A DNA stretch of 13,292 nt from JACRAR01 sp041674465 (GTDB lineage Bacteria > Pseudomonadota > Gammaproteobacteria > Burkholderiales > Rhodocyclaceae), in NCBI GenBank assembly GCA_041674465.1, contig JBAYVV010000108.1, forward strand, positions 1 through 13,292, read 5' to 3'. A program made the translations under genes and the position numbers. Below the pieces are notes generated by a model. The model had not been told where the DNA came from. It was given only the letters and a program-made list of their open reading frames with translations, and searched no databases. This document shows positions 1 to 7,857 of the stretch, piece after piece (positions within the stretch are counted from its first letter, which is position 1; every line of letters starts with the position of its first letter).

Positions 1-105
1 ATAGCAAGGTGGAACCACCCCTTCCCATCTCGAACAGGACCGTGAAACGCCTCCCGCGCCAATGATATTGCACACTCCGTGTGAGAAAGTAGGTCAGCGC
101 CAGAC
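1..105 (+). rRNA. rrf: 5S ribosomal RNA, 5' end cut off by the window
   Basis: This is the 3' nine-tenths of a 5S rRNA. The conserved stretches AGCAAGGTGG, CCCTTCCCATCTCGAACAGG and CCGTGAAACGC are followed by the loop E/helix IV region and GTGAGAAAGTAGGTC, in the order seen in proteobacterial 5S. The closing GCGCCAGAC would pair with a 5' end about 10-12 nt upstream of the window. The 3' end is placed by this pairing and could be off by a few bases. The molecule presumably ends an rRNA operon whose 16S and 23S lie to the left. A factor-independent-type hairpin follows it. Confidence 0.93.
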
Positions 106-120
106 TCCCCCCTATTCCAC

Positions 121-151
121 CACCAAAGCCCTCCTCGTGAGGGCTTTGGTG
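121..151 (+). terminator. Terminator hairpin of the rRNA operon
   Basis: A perfect 13-bp stem, CACCAAAGCCCTC (121-133) with GAGGGCTTTGGTG (139-151), closes a 5-nt loop about 15 nt after the 5S 3' end. There is no long T tract after it (CTTCGGGG follows). Its position directly behind the last rRNA gene makes it the likely operon terminator or 3'-end processing hairpin. Confidence 0.8.
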
Positions 152-184
152 CTTCGGGGTGGGCCAATCGGCAAGCGCAGTACG

Positions 185-190
185 TATAAT
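185..190 (+). promoter_or_regulatory. Putative -10 box (TATAAT) for the small basic protein gene
   Basis: An exact TATAAT lies between the rRNA terminator and the 39-codon gene. No convincing -35 hexamer is visible 16-18 bp upstream (sequence around GGCCAATC). A start near position 197 would give a leader of about 80 nt. The leader opens with a possible hairpin, CGGGT (191-195) with ACCCG (207-211). The call is inferred from the consensus match and location only. Confidence 0.45.
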
Positions 191-277
191 CGGGTTTGGC
201 TATCCGACCCGGGATGCCGCTGAATCGTAATGCCTCAGGTTTTATCGAGAACATCACTATTCCAAGGAGCGATGCAC

Positions 278-397
278 ATGAGCAAGAGTCAAGACACCAA
301 GAAGGATGTGAAAAAGCAGCCGACCAAAACCGTGAAAGAGAAAAAGGAAGCGAAGAAGTTGAAGAAAGAAGAGAGCAAGCGCAAGACAGCGGGGTGA
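278..397 (+). CDS. Small lysine-rich protein of unknown function (39 aa)
   Basis: ATG at 278 is preceded by a strong Shine-Dalgarno AAGGAG (264-269) at 8 nt. An in-frame ATG at 272 is only 2 nt from that site, so 278 is preferred. The product has 39 residues: 15 are Lys, 1 Arg and 6 Asp/Glu, for a net charge of about +10. The pattern is KK-rich with no hydrophobic stretch, signal peptide or cysteine. Its low complexity suggests a disordered or single-helix protein that may bind nucleic acid or ribosomes, but this is inferred from charge alone. It is a single gene between the rRNA terminator and the dnaE end, with its own TATAAT box. I have an impression of similar short KK-rich hypothetical proteins in other betaproteobacteria but cannot confirm it. 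The ribosome-binding site is the main evidence that it is real. Confidence 0.66.
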   Translation: MSKSQDTKKDVKKQPTKTVKEKKEAKKLKKEESKRKTAG

Positions 398-410
398 TTT
401 GATCAAATAC

Positions 411-446
411 GACAGCGCGATCCGGGGGACTCCGGATCACGCTGTC
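411..446. terminator. Shared hairpin terminator between convergent genes
   Basis: A 15-bp stem with one C-A mismatch, GACAGCGCGATCCGG (411-425) with CCGGATCACGCTGTC (432-446), closes a 6-nt loop. It lies between the stop of the small basic protein gene and the stop of dnaE, which converge. Read on the minus strand it is followed by GTATTTGATC, a weak T-rich tail; on the plus strand there is no T run. It can serve both directions. Confidence 0.7.
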
Positions 447-478
447 GCTCAGCGAATTCGGCTCAGCGCGTCAGGCAA

Positions 479-3400
479 TCAGCTGTAGACGACACTCACA
501 TTCGCTTCCGACAGCCACTCCTGCAATGCAGTCAGCAATGCATCGTCAAGCCTGACGCGCCAGTTGTCTGGCAATCCCAGTTCAACTTCGGCCTCACCGT
601 TGCGATAGCGCAACCGGACTGGACAAGCGCCACTGCCGGGTACCCGATAGGGTGCGAGCAGCACGCGCAGCTTCTCCGCGTTGGACTGACCGTTCATGGA
701 CAAGCTCAATTCCTTGGCGAAGCGGCTGCGGGCTTCGCCAAGCGTCAGCAGCTTGTCTGCGACCACACGAAAACCGCCGCTGAAGTCATCCCGGGACACT
801 TTCCCCTCCACCAGCAACAAATCGTCTTCGCATATTTTCTGTCGTTCAGCTTCAAACAATTCGTTGAATACCGAGACTTCGACCTGAGCCGTGGCATCGT
901 CAAGCATGACGATGGCCATCTTGCCGCGGCGTGTCATTTGCGTGCGTGTCGACACCACGATGCCGGCGAGCAGGGCCGGTTCGCGCTGCGCCCCAGAGAA
1001 AGTCCCCTTGGGGGACACCTCGATCTGCGCCAGAGATTTTTTCACAAAGGTGCCGAGTTCGGCACGATAGGCATGATAGGGGTGACCAGAGAGAAAAAAT
1101 CCCAGTGCCTGTTTCTCGTTAAGCAGTTTCTCGCGTTCGCTCCAGCGCAATGCATCGACATACTGCATCGGATGGGCACCGCCAGGCTCGCCGGGAGCGT
1201 CAAACAAACCGCCTTGCAAAACGTTGCGCTCGGCCTGCGCAGCCAACTCGAGTGCCACGCCAACCGTGGCGAGCAGTTTGGCGCGATGATCATCGAGCGC
1301 ATCAAAGGCGCCAGCACGGATCAACGCCTCGATGACGCGGCGATTGACGGTGCGTTTGTCGATGCGCCTGCAAAATTCAAACAGATCGACAAAAGGCGTG
1401 TGCTTGTCGTCCACCTGGCGTGCCCGAAGAATCGCGCCTAGCGCCGCTTCTCCCGTTCCCTTGATCGCACCGAGACCATAACGAATTGTTTTTGCGTCAA
1501 CCGGCTCGAAGCGTATTCCACCGGCATTGATATCGGGGGGCAGGAAGGAAATGCCGTTGGCGATGCTGTCCTGGTAGAAAAACTGCACCTTGTCGGTATC
1601 GGCCAGTTCCGATGACAGCGTCGCAGCCATGAAAGCCGCCGGGTAATAATGCTTCAGCCATGCGGTTTGATAAGCGACCAGAGAATAGGCGGCGGCATGC
1701 GATTTGTTGAAGCCATAGCCGGCGAACTTCTCCATGGTGTCGAAAATCTCGTCGGCCTGCGCCTGTCCGATACTGTTCTGCGCTGCGCCTGAAACAAATA
1801 CGGCGCGCTGCTGATCCATCTCCTCCTTTTTCTTCTTGCCCATCGCTCGACGCAACAGATCGGCGCCACCCAGTGCATAGCGCGCAACCACCTGGGCTGT
1901 CTGCATCACCTGTTCCTGATACACCATGATGCCATAAGTATTGGCAAGCACTGGTTCCAAACTTGGATGCGGATACGTAACCCGCTCGCGGCCATGCTTG
2001 CGGTTGATGAAGTTCGGAATGAACTCCATCGGCCCTGGTCGGTAGAGTGCGTTCAACGCAATCAGGTCCTCCAGGCGGTCGGGCCTGGCCTGGACCAGCG
2101 TCTCCTTCATGCCGCGCGATTCAAACTGGAAAACCGCCGTGGTGTTGGCAGTTTTGAAAATCTGCTCGTAGGTGCCGTGATCGTCGAGAGGCAGAGTGTC
2201 CAGATCCAATTTCCTGCCGTCGATCTTGTGCACGGACCGGACAGCCTCCGCCAGAATGGTCAGCGTCCGCAAACCGAGAAAGTCGAACTTGACCAGGCCC
2301 ATCTTTTCGACATCGTCCTTGTCAAACTGGCTCACCGCGGCCTGGGCTTCGCCTGCCACTGCCCCCTGCGCCGAATACAGCGGGCAGAAATCGGTCAGCT
2401 TGCCGGGAGCAATCAACACGCCGCCGGCATGCATGCCGACATTGCGCGTCAAGCCTTCCAGCCGTTCGGCCAGATCCCACAACTGTCGCAGTTCTTCTTC
2501 CTGCTCAACACGCTGGGCAATGGCGGGCTCTTTTTCACGCGCTTGCGCCAGCGTGATGCCCAGTTCGTTGGGAATCAGCTTGGCAAACTGGTCTACGAAA
2601 TTGAAGGGCAGGTCGAGCACGCGGCCGACATCGCGGATCACCGCCTTGGTCGCCATGGCGCCGAAGGTAGCAATTTGCGCCACCGCGTGCGCACCATATT
2701 TCTTCTTGACGTAATCAATGACCCGGTCGCGCCCTTCCTGGCAGAAGTCCACATCGAAGTCGGGCATCGAGACGCGTTCCGGATTCAGGAAGCGCTCGAA
2801 CAGCAGATCGTATTTCAGTGGATCCAGGTCGGTAATGCGCAATGCATAGGAAACCAGCGAGCCGGCGCCTGAACCCCGTCCCGGACCGACGGGCACACCA
2901 TTCAACTTGGCCCAGTTGATGAAGTCGGCAACAATCAGAAAGTAGCCGGGGAAGCCCATTTTCTGGATCGTACCGATTTCGAAAACCAGCCGTTCCATGT
3001 AGGCCGGGCGGCGCGCCGCACGTTCTGCTGCGTCCGGATAAAGTTGGGCCAAACGCACATCCAAACCGCTCTCTGCCTGCTCCGCAAGAAAGTCGTCCAG
3101 GCTCATTCCGGCCGGCGTAGGAAACTGTGGCAGCTTGCTCTTGCCGAGTTCGACCGAGAGATTGCAGCGCCGTGCGATCTCCACGGAATTGGCCAGCGCT
3201 TCGGGCAGATCGGCGAACAAGTCGGCCATTTCTCTTTGCGACTTGAAGTACTGCTCGTCGGAAAATTGCTTGGGGCGCCGTGGATCGGCGAGTACATAAC
3301 CTTCCGCGATGCAAACTCGCGCCTCGTGCGCCCTGAAGTCATCGCGGACCATGAACTGCACCGGATGCGTCGCCACCAAAGGCAATCCGATGCGGCTGGC

Positions 3401-4003
3401 CAAAGCGGCACTGGCGGACACCATCATCTCGGCCTGGGGCTGACCGTAGCGCTGAACTTCGATGTAGAAATTGCCAGGGAAAATCCCGGCCCAGTCGCAC
3501 GCCCTCTGCTCTGCTTGTGCTTCCTTGCCACTCAGCAACAATTGCCCGACATCACCGCAATGCGCGCCCGACAAGGCAATCAAGCCACTGTTGTCGCCAT
3601 CGCTCAACAGTTGTCGGCTGATTTCGGCACGTCCCTGCTGGCGTGAGCCAAGGTAGGTAGCCGTCAGCAGTTCGCACAACCGCAAATAGCCGCCGCGATT
3701 CTTCACCAGCAACAGCAAACGCGAGCCGCTTTCCCTACCCGGGTCACGCGTGCTGGACTCGCCTTGATGATCACCTACCCAGACATCGCAGCCGATGATG
3801 GGCTTGATACCCGCAGCACGCGCTGCGGTGTAGAACTTGACCATGCCGAACAGGTTGGCCAGGTCAGTGAGCGCCAGTGCCGGCATGCCATCGGCGGCCG
3901 CACGCGCAACAGCGGCATCCAGGCGAACGATCCCGTCGGTGATCGAATATTCGCTATGCAGCCTGAGGTGAACGAAATGCGGGAGATGCGGGGTACTGGG
4001 CAT
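479..4003 (-). CDS. dnaE: DNA polymerase III alpha subunit (replicative polymerase)
   Basis: This is the catalytic C-family polymerase of the replisome, 1174 aa, close to the usual length of about 1160. In order it shows an N-terminal PHP domain (HLRLHSEYS near residue 13), the palm motif GPGRGSGAGS (373-382), the catalytic aspartates in PDFDVDF (414-420) and KFDFLGL (Asp574), the fingers/HhH segment with YGFNKSHAAAYS, a clamp-binding motif QGGLF (930-934), an OB fold (about 1010-1088) and a C-terminal tail of the tau-contacting type. The PHP domain resembles the inactive proteobacterial version, so proofreading presumably comes from a separate epsilon subunit. ATG at 4003 matches the family N-terminus; a TTG at 4036 would add 11 atypical residues. 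GGAG lies 14 nt upstream, which is long. It follows the aldehyde dehydrogenase gene by 59 nt, so co-transcription or a promoter in or near the spacer is possible. Confidence 0.97.
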   Translation of the reverse strand: MPSTPHLPHFVHLRLHSEYSITDGIVRLDAAVARAAADGMPALALTDLANLFGMVKFYTAARAAGIKPIIGCDVWVGDHQGESSTRDPGRESGSRLLLLVKNRGGYLRLCELLTATYLGSRQQGRAEISRQLLSDGDNSGLIALSGAHCGDVGQLLLSGKEAQAEQRACDWAGIFPGNFYIEVQRYGQPQAEMMVSASAALASRIGLPLVATHPVQFMVRDDFRAHEARVCIAEGYVLADPRRPKQFSDEQYFKSQREMADLFADLPEALANSVEIARRCNLSVELGKSKLPQFPTPAGMSLDDFLAEQAESGLDVRLAQLYPDAAERAARRPAYMERLVFEIGTIQKMGFPGYFLIVADFINWAKLNGVPVGPGRGSGAGSLVSYALRITDLDPLKYDLLFERFLNPERVSMPDFDVDFCQEGRDRVIDYVKKKYGAHAVAQIATFGAMATKAVIRDVGRVLDLPFNFVDQFAKLIPNELGITLAQAREKEPAIAQRVEQEEELRQLWDLAERLEGLTRNVGMHAGGVLIAPGKLTDFCPLYSAQGAVAGEAQAAVSQFDKDDVEKMGLVKFDFLGLRTLTILAEAVRSVHKIDGRKLDLDTLPLDDHGTYEQIFKTANTTAVFQFESRGMKETLVQARPDRLEDLIALNALYRPGPMEFIPNFINRKHGRERVTYPHPSLEPVLANTYGIMVYQEQVMQTAQVVARYALGGADLLRRAMGKKKKEEMDQQRAVFVSGAAQNSIGQAQADEIFDTMEKFAGYGFNKSHAAAYSLVAYQTAWLKHYYPAAFMAATLSSELADTDKVQFFYQDSIANGISFLPPDINAGGIRFEPVDAKTIRYGLGAIKGTGEAALGAILRARQVDDKHTPFVDLFEFCRRIDKRTVNRRVIEALIRAGAFDALDDHRAKLLATVGVALELAAQAERNVLQGGLFDAPGEPGGAHPMQYVDALRWSEREKLLNEKQALGFFLSGHPYHAYRAELGTFVKKSLAQIEVSPKGTFSGAQREPALLAGIVVSTRTQMTRRGKMAIVMLDDATAQVEVSVFNELFEAERQKICEDDLLLVEGKVSRDDFSGGFRVVADKLLTLGEARSRFAKELSLSMNGQSNAEKLRVLLAPYRVPGSGACPVRLRYRNGEAEVELGLPDNWRVRLDDALLTALQEWLSEANVSVVYS

Positions 4004-4030
4004 GGTTCGGCATTTTACTCCGCAGGCTTG

Positions 4031-4070
4031 AGTCAACCTCAGTCAACCTCAGTCAGCCGGAGTCAAGCTT
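4031..4070. repeat. Fourfold 10-bp tandem repeat upstream of dnaE
   Basis: Four consecutive 10-bp units read AGTCAACCTC, AGTCAACCTC, AGTCAGCCGG and AGTCAAGCTT. The first two are identical; all four share AGTCA. On the minus strand the TTGACT core appears three times (CTGACT in the diverged unit). The array fills most of the gap between the aldehyde dehydrogenase stop (4063-4065, within the last unit) and the dnaE start. GCTTGA (4027-4032) and TCAAGC (4063-4068) also form an inverted pair across the array. Function unknown: slippage product, protein-binding repeats or part of a promoter. Confidence 0.75.
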
Positions 4071-5517
4071 TGAGCCTAAGCAACAAGTTCAGGATGCGCA
4101 TGGCGTGCTTGGCATAAGGTGGCTGAAACAGCAGTTGCACTGCCGAGAAAGGGCCCTGATAGAAAACCGGGCGCAACTTGGAAAATGTGTTGAAACCTTC
4201 GCGCGAATGATAGTGCCCCATGCCGCTCTCCCCTACGCCACCGAAAGGCAGATCATGCTGACCGACATGCAGAAGTCCCTCGTTGACGGAAACGCCACCG
4301 GACATCACGTGCGAGATAAAGAAATTCTGCAGTTCTCGATTATGGGTGAATGGATAAAGGGCCAATGGGCGGTCATGGCGGTTGATGTAATCGGCGACAT
4401 CGTCTCGATTTCGATAGCTGAGGATGGGCAGCAGCGGACCGAAGATCTCGCGCTGCATGACCAGCATGTCCTCGGTGGGGTTGAGAATCAGATGCGGCGG
4501 GAATTTGCGCAGATCGGCTCGGGGATTCTGTTTTTCGGCAAGATTCACCAATGTGGCGCCCTTCTCCCGTGCATCCATCAAAGTCTCCTGCAGCCGCCGA
4601 TAGGCGCGTTCATCGATGATCGAAGTGTAGTCAGCGCCATTGATGTCGGGATAACGCTCATCGAACAGTCGCTGGCAGTGAGCAATGAATTCAGACTCAC
4701 TGCCCTGGTGCAGGAAGACATAGTCGACGTTGGTGCATATCTGTCCGGCATTGAACATCTTCACCCACAGGATGCGCTCGGCGGCCGTCTTGATCGGAAA
4801 GTCGGGGCCGACAATGGCGGGAGACTTCCCCCCCAGTTCCAACGTGACGGGCGTGAGATTCCGCGCCGCATTGCTCATCACTGCACGACCCGTTGTCCCG
4901 GAACCGGTAAATAGCAGATGGTCGAATGGCAGCGCGGAGAAGACCGGACCGTGACCGCCGCCGTCCGAAAAGAACCTGAGCTTGTCCTCCGGAAAATATT
5001 GCGGCGCAAGTCTGGCCAGCAGTTCGGCCAGGTGGCGCGAATTTTCCGACATCTTGACCATCGCCCGATTGCCTGCCGCAAGAATGGCGGCCAGCGGGCA
5101 GAAGGATAAGTTGAGAGGGAAATTCCACGGCACGATCACGCCGACAACGCCCAGTGGTTGCGGTATCACGCGATTGCGCGCGCCAGGGTAGAGCAGCGCA
5201 TCTATCCTGCGCCGTTGCGGCTGCATCCAGCGTTTGAGATTCTTCAGTGTGTCATGGATGGTTTCGAGCACCACGAAATACTCTGCGAACAGCGTCTCGA
5301 ATTCCGATCTGCAGCCGTAATCAAGTTTGATGGCCTCGACCAGCCCGGCACGATTTTCCTTGAGCATGCGTGCCAGGGTCTCCAGATCGGCCCGCCGCGA
5401 AGCATGACTCGGTGACGGGTCGGAGAGATAAGCCGCGCGCTGACGTTTAAAACATTCCCGGAACGCTGCCGTGATCCGTTCCATATCCGGCCCGGTATCT
5501 GGTAAAGGCAAAGTCAT
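4063..5517 (-). CDS. Coniferyl aldehyde dehydrogenase-type NAD(P)-dependent aldehyde dehydrogenase
   Basis: A 484-aa member of the aldehyde dehydrogenase superfamily. It carries the oxyanion Asn in VPWNFP (Asn132), the cofactor loop FTGSGTTG (203-210), the general base in LELGGKSP (Glu227), the catalytic cysteine in FNAGQICTNVDYV (Cys261) and EIFGP (357-361), so it should be an active oxidoreductase making a carboxylic acid from an aldehyde. The short N-terminus, the NVDYVFLH context after the cysteine and the overall length fit the class III/coniferyl aldehyde dehydrogenase group (CalB-like) better than betaine or succinate semialdehyde enzymes. The natural substrate cannot be read from sequence; medium or long-chain or aromatic aldehydes are possible. 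ATG at 5517 is 34 nt after the hemY stop. The frame stays open far upstream into hemY, but that extension is unlike any dehydrogenase. The Shine-Dalgarno is weak. A hydrophobic, basic C-terminus (about residues 455-484, ending ILNLLLRLKA) could allow membrane contact. Confidence 0.88.
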   Translation of the reverse strand: MTLPLPDTGPDMERITAAFRECFKRQRAAYLSDPSPSHASRRADLETLARMLKENRAGLVEAIKLDYGCRSEFETLFAEYFVVLETIHDTLKNLKRWMQPQRRRIDALLYPGARNRVIPQPLGVVGVIVPWNFPLNLSFCPLAAILAAGNRAMVKMSENSRHLAELLARLAPQYFPEDKLRFFSDGGGHGPVFSALPFDHLLFTGSGTTGRAVMSNAARNLTPVTLELGGKSPAIVGPDFPIKTAAERILWVKMFNAGQICTNVDYVFLHQGSESEFIAHCQRLFDERYPDINGADYTSIIDERAYRRLQETLMDAREKGATLVNLAEKQNPRADLRKFPPHLILNPTEDMLVMQREIFGPLLPILSYRNRDDVADYINRHDRPLALYPFTHNRELQNFFISHVMSGGVSVNEGLLHVGQHDLPFGGVGESGMGHYHSREGFNTFSKLRPVFYQGPFSAVQLLFQPPYAKHAMRILNLLLRLKA

Positions 5518-5551
5518 TATTGCCGGGAAGGGCAACGCTGCAGGGTTGAAA

Positions 5552-6727
5552 TCATAATTTCGCAGCAGACCGGTAATGCTGGTTGGCCTCGTCATGAAGT
5601 TCGAGCTGATCGAGCAACTCGGCCAATTCGACATGGGCAGCACGCGATACTGAGATCGATAACGATGCCTCCAGATAACTGCGCGCCTTGCCCCACAATT
5701 GCTGCTGGCGGCACAGGCGCCCCAGAGCCAGCAATAGTCGCGCATCGCGCGGCTGCTGCTTGAGCCATGCCTCGGCCCGGGCGATCCGTCCGAGCACATC
5801 GCCCTCGCGACATTCGGCGTAAACCGCTGCGAGATTCGAGTCCCACTCCTCATCGAGAACTTCCTCGATGACACGTTGGGCATTTTGGCTATCCCCGGCT
5901 GTGATCAACCAGCGCGCAGCCGCCTCGGCAAGGCGAGGAGAACGCCGGTCCGCCGCAGGTATTTCGCGCCAGAAGCCGAACAGTGCGCCGGCGTCGAGAT
6001 TCAGCGAACGCAGAACTTCCTGGTAGGCGCGCAAACGTAGCGGTGTCGCCTGCTCGGCGCTCAGCGCACGATATTTTTCGAGTTGCCGCACCAGTCGCAG
6101 CACTTCACGCCAGTCACCGAGCGCCTGATGGGCGCGCAAGGCCAGCCGCAGCGTGGCGATATGACGCTGTCCACCGGACGCCAGCAGCTTCAGTGTTTCG
6201 ATGGCATCTTCATAGCGATGCGCATCGAGATGCAGCATGGCCTCGGTCATCAGGCGTGCGTTGCGGCTCGCGCTCTGGTCGTCTTCGTGCTGCAGGGCGC
6301 GCTGCATCCACTCGGCCTCGCGTCGCCCATCGCGCAGATCGTGGGCTGTGCGCGCCGCGACCAAGGCTGTCAGGGCCGGTGCATAACCCGCCTCATAGGC
6401 GCTCGTCGCGCTGTTCAAGGCGCGGCCGTAACGCCCCTCAAAGGCGAAGCGCAAGGCATCGCCCAATGACCGTTCCGCCTGGTCGTGCCGCCGCCTTGCC
6501 CGATATGCGCGCACAGCCTGAGGCAGCGACAAGGCATGAGAAACCAGTCGCAGCAACAGGTAGACCAGCGCAACGCCGGCAATTTGCAGCAGGATCATCA
6601 GATTCAGGGACAGTTCGACCCGCCACGGCGGCACCACCAGCAACACATAGCCTTGGTTGTACCTCGCTGCCAGCGCCAGGACGACCGCCAGGACCGCAAG
6701 CGCCAGCAGCCAGAACAGCGTACGCAT
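5552..6727 (-). CDS. hemY: HemY, inner-membrane TPR protein of the heme operon
   Basis: 391 aa. Two N-terminal membrane segments (about residues 3-22 and 40-62) flank the HemY_N signature YNQGYVLLVVPPWRVELSLN (23-42). A helical TPR-like region fills the rest, with repeats such as ALLAGLxR-type pairs and LEASLSISVSRAAHVELAEL near the C-terminus. This protein is unrelated to the protoporphyrinogen oxidase also called HemY in Bacillus; its role alongside HemX in tetrapyrrole synthesis is poorly defined. Its ATG (6725-6727) shares one base with the hemX stop (6727-6729), TGATG, so the two are probably translationally coupled; a G-rich stretch (GGGGGCAGGG) just upstream can act as ribosome-binding site. 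Length and order (hemC-D-X-Y) are normal for beta- and gammaproteobacteria. Confidence 0.93.
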   Translation of the reverse strand: MRTLFWLLALAVLAVVLALAARYNQGYVLLVVPPWRVELSLNLMILLQIAGVALVYLLLRLVSHALSLPQAVRAYRARRRHDQAERSLGDALRFAFEGRYGRALNSATSAYEAGYAPALTALVAARTAHDLRDGRREAEWMQRALQHEDDQSASRNARLMTEAMLHLDAHRYEDAIETLKLLASGGQRHIATLRLALRAHQALGDWREVLRLVRQLEKYRALSAEQATPLRLRAYQEVLRSLNLDAGALFGFWREIPAADRRSPRLAEAAARWLITAGDSQNAQRVIEEVLDEEWDSNLAAVYAECREGDVLGRIARAEAWLKQQPRDARLLLALGRLCRQQQLWGKARSYLEASLSISVSRAAHVELAELLDQLELHDEANQHYRSAAKL

Positions 6728-7857
6728 CAGCGCCCTGCCCCCAATGCGTCCTTGTTCGGCCCCAGCTTGTAGTTGCGGACGCTGGCAAGCGTCTCTGCCA
6801 GACTCGACGCATCCAGGCTCAGATCGACGCCGGCCAGATTTTTCAGCAGGGCAATGGCGTTGCTTGCGGCTTTATCGCGGGTATCGAAATAGCGCTCGAG
6901 CAATTCCCGTGATTGGCGTAAATCATCGCGAAAAGTCCGTCCGTCCCGCTGCAGCAGCGCCAGCCGGGCATCGGTTAGGCGCAGCTTGAGGTTTTCGCGC
7001 AAGAAGAATATCTGTGATGGCGCAAGCAGCACTGCATCGGGTTGGTCGATACGCTCGACCCGAATCAGTTGTTTGAATTCGGCCCACAGGTCGTGCGCCA
7101 TACCTTGCCAGAAATTCGTCTCGGCACTTGCCGCAGGCGTTTTTGTAGTAGCGCTGTTCCTGAGCCTGGCTGTTGGCTCCACGCGCGTGCGCTGCTCGAA
7201 AGCCAGTGGCAGGGTATCGACCGCAGCAATCACTCCTTCCAGCTTAAGCGCGATTCCCGGCCCATCAGCCAGGGGCAAGGCCTTGAGCCGGTCGATGTCG
7301 CGGTTGATGAGTTTGCGCAACGGCAGCAGGCGATTCTGACCTGAGCGCGCGAGACGGGCATCGACGCCCTGCAAGACGGCCAGCACGGCTTCAACATTGC
7401 CCGTCAGCTGAAGTTGCTGCGCCGCAAGCATCAGCGATTGCTCGACTTCCACCAGGATGCGCTCATCGCGACTGCGCGACAGCTCCTGGTACATATTCTC
7501 CAGCGTCACCTGCTGGCTCTGCGCCTCAGCCTGTCTGGCCTCCAGCAGGGCAATCCGTGCCGCCAGGCTTTGCAGCAGTTCCTGGTTCTGCCGGGTCAGG
7601 GTACGACTTTCCCTGGTTGCGGCATCCCCTTCAGCCAGGCGCTTGGTGAGTTCCTGCTGCAGATCGCCGACATGCTCGCGCATGTCGAACCATTGCCAAC
7701 CCAGCAAGAGAAAAACAAGAATTCCGATCACAACGATTGGGCGGCGCAGGGCACTCAAGGCGCGCAACCAGACCGGTTCAGGTGCAACGCTAAGCAAGGC
7801 GGACCTGTCTTCGGAATGGCTATCCGCGGATGAAGATGGAGAATTAAGCTTGTTCAT
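6727..7857 (-). CDS. hemX: HemX, single-pass membrane protein of the heme operon
   Basis: 376 aa. A short polar N-terminus is followed by one membrane segment (about 39-57, PIVVIGILVFLLLGWQWF), a coiled-coil stretch (about 60-125, rich in Q, E, L and R) and a soluble domain typical of the HemX family (VEQSLMLAAQQLQLTGN; near the end LLERYFDTRDKAASNAIALL). The family is sometimes annotated as uroporphyrinogen-III C-methyltransferase, but this protein has no SAM-dependent methyltransferase domain, so that name should not be used. The predicted orientation puts the coiled coil and C-domain in the periplasm. The start ATG overlaps the hemD stop as ATGA (7854-7857) and has no clear Shine-Dalgarno, suggesting translational coupling. 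The frame is open further upstream into hemD, which I discount. Confidence 0.92.
   Translation of the reverse strand: MNKLNSPSSSADSHSEDRSALLSVAPEPVWLRALSALRRPIVVIGILVFLLLGWQWFDMREHVGDLQQELTKRLAEGDAATRESRTLTRQNQELLQSLAARIALLEARQAEAQSQQVTLENMYQELSRSRDERILVEVEQSLMLAAQQLQLTGNVEAVLAVLQGVDARLARSGQNRLLPLRKLINRDIDRLKALPLADGPGIALKLEGVIAAVDTLPLAFEQRTRVEPTARLRNSATTKTPAASAETNFWQGMAHDLWAEFKQLIRVERIDQPDAVLLAPSQIFFLRENLKLRLTDARLALLQRDGRTFRDDLRQSRELLERYFDTRDKAASNAIALLKNLAGVDLSLDASSLAETLASVRNYKLGPNKDALGAGR

Noticed and set aside
196..402. 68-codon frame overlapping the small lysine-rich gene
   Set aside because: It is in a different frame from the one with the AAGGAG site, and its start has no ribosome-binding site.
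1967..2872. 301-codon open frame antisense to dnaE
   Set aside because: Fully inside the conserved dnaE gene; low-information translation without a recognisable family, so a shadow frame.
4012..4068. Sigma70 promoter for dnaE made from TTGACT repeats and TAAAAT (4012-4017, minus strand)
   Set aside because: The hexamers are good, but the spacings available (13 or 23 bp) are outside the usual range, so I do not call a promoter.
5518..5883. N-terminal extension of the aldehyde dehydrogenase into hemY
   Set aside because: The frame is open, but the extra 122 residues overlap hemY, are Arg/Ser-rich and match nothing in the dehydrogenase family, which starts normally at 5517.
5983..6912. 309-codon open frame antisense to hemY/hemX
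   Set aside because: Arg/Ala/Pro-rich translation typical of a GC-rich shadow frame, covering two real genes.
6727..7857. HemX as uroporphyrinogen-III C-methyltransferase
   Set aside because: This common annotation was considered but the protein has only a membrane segment, coiled coil and HemX domain, without a methyltransferase domain.
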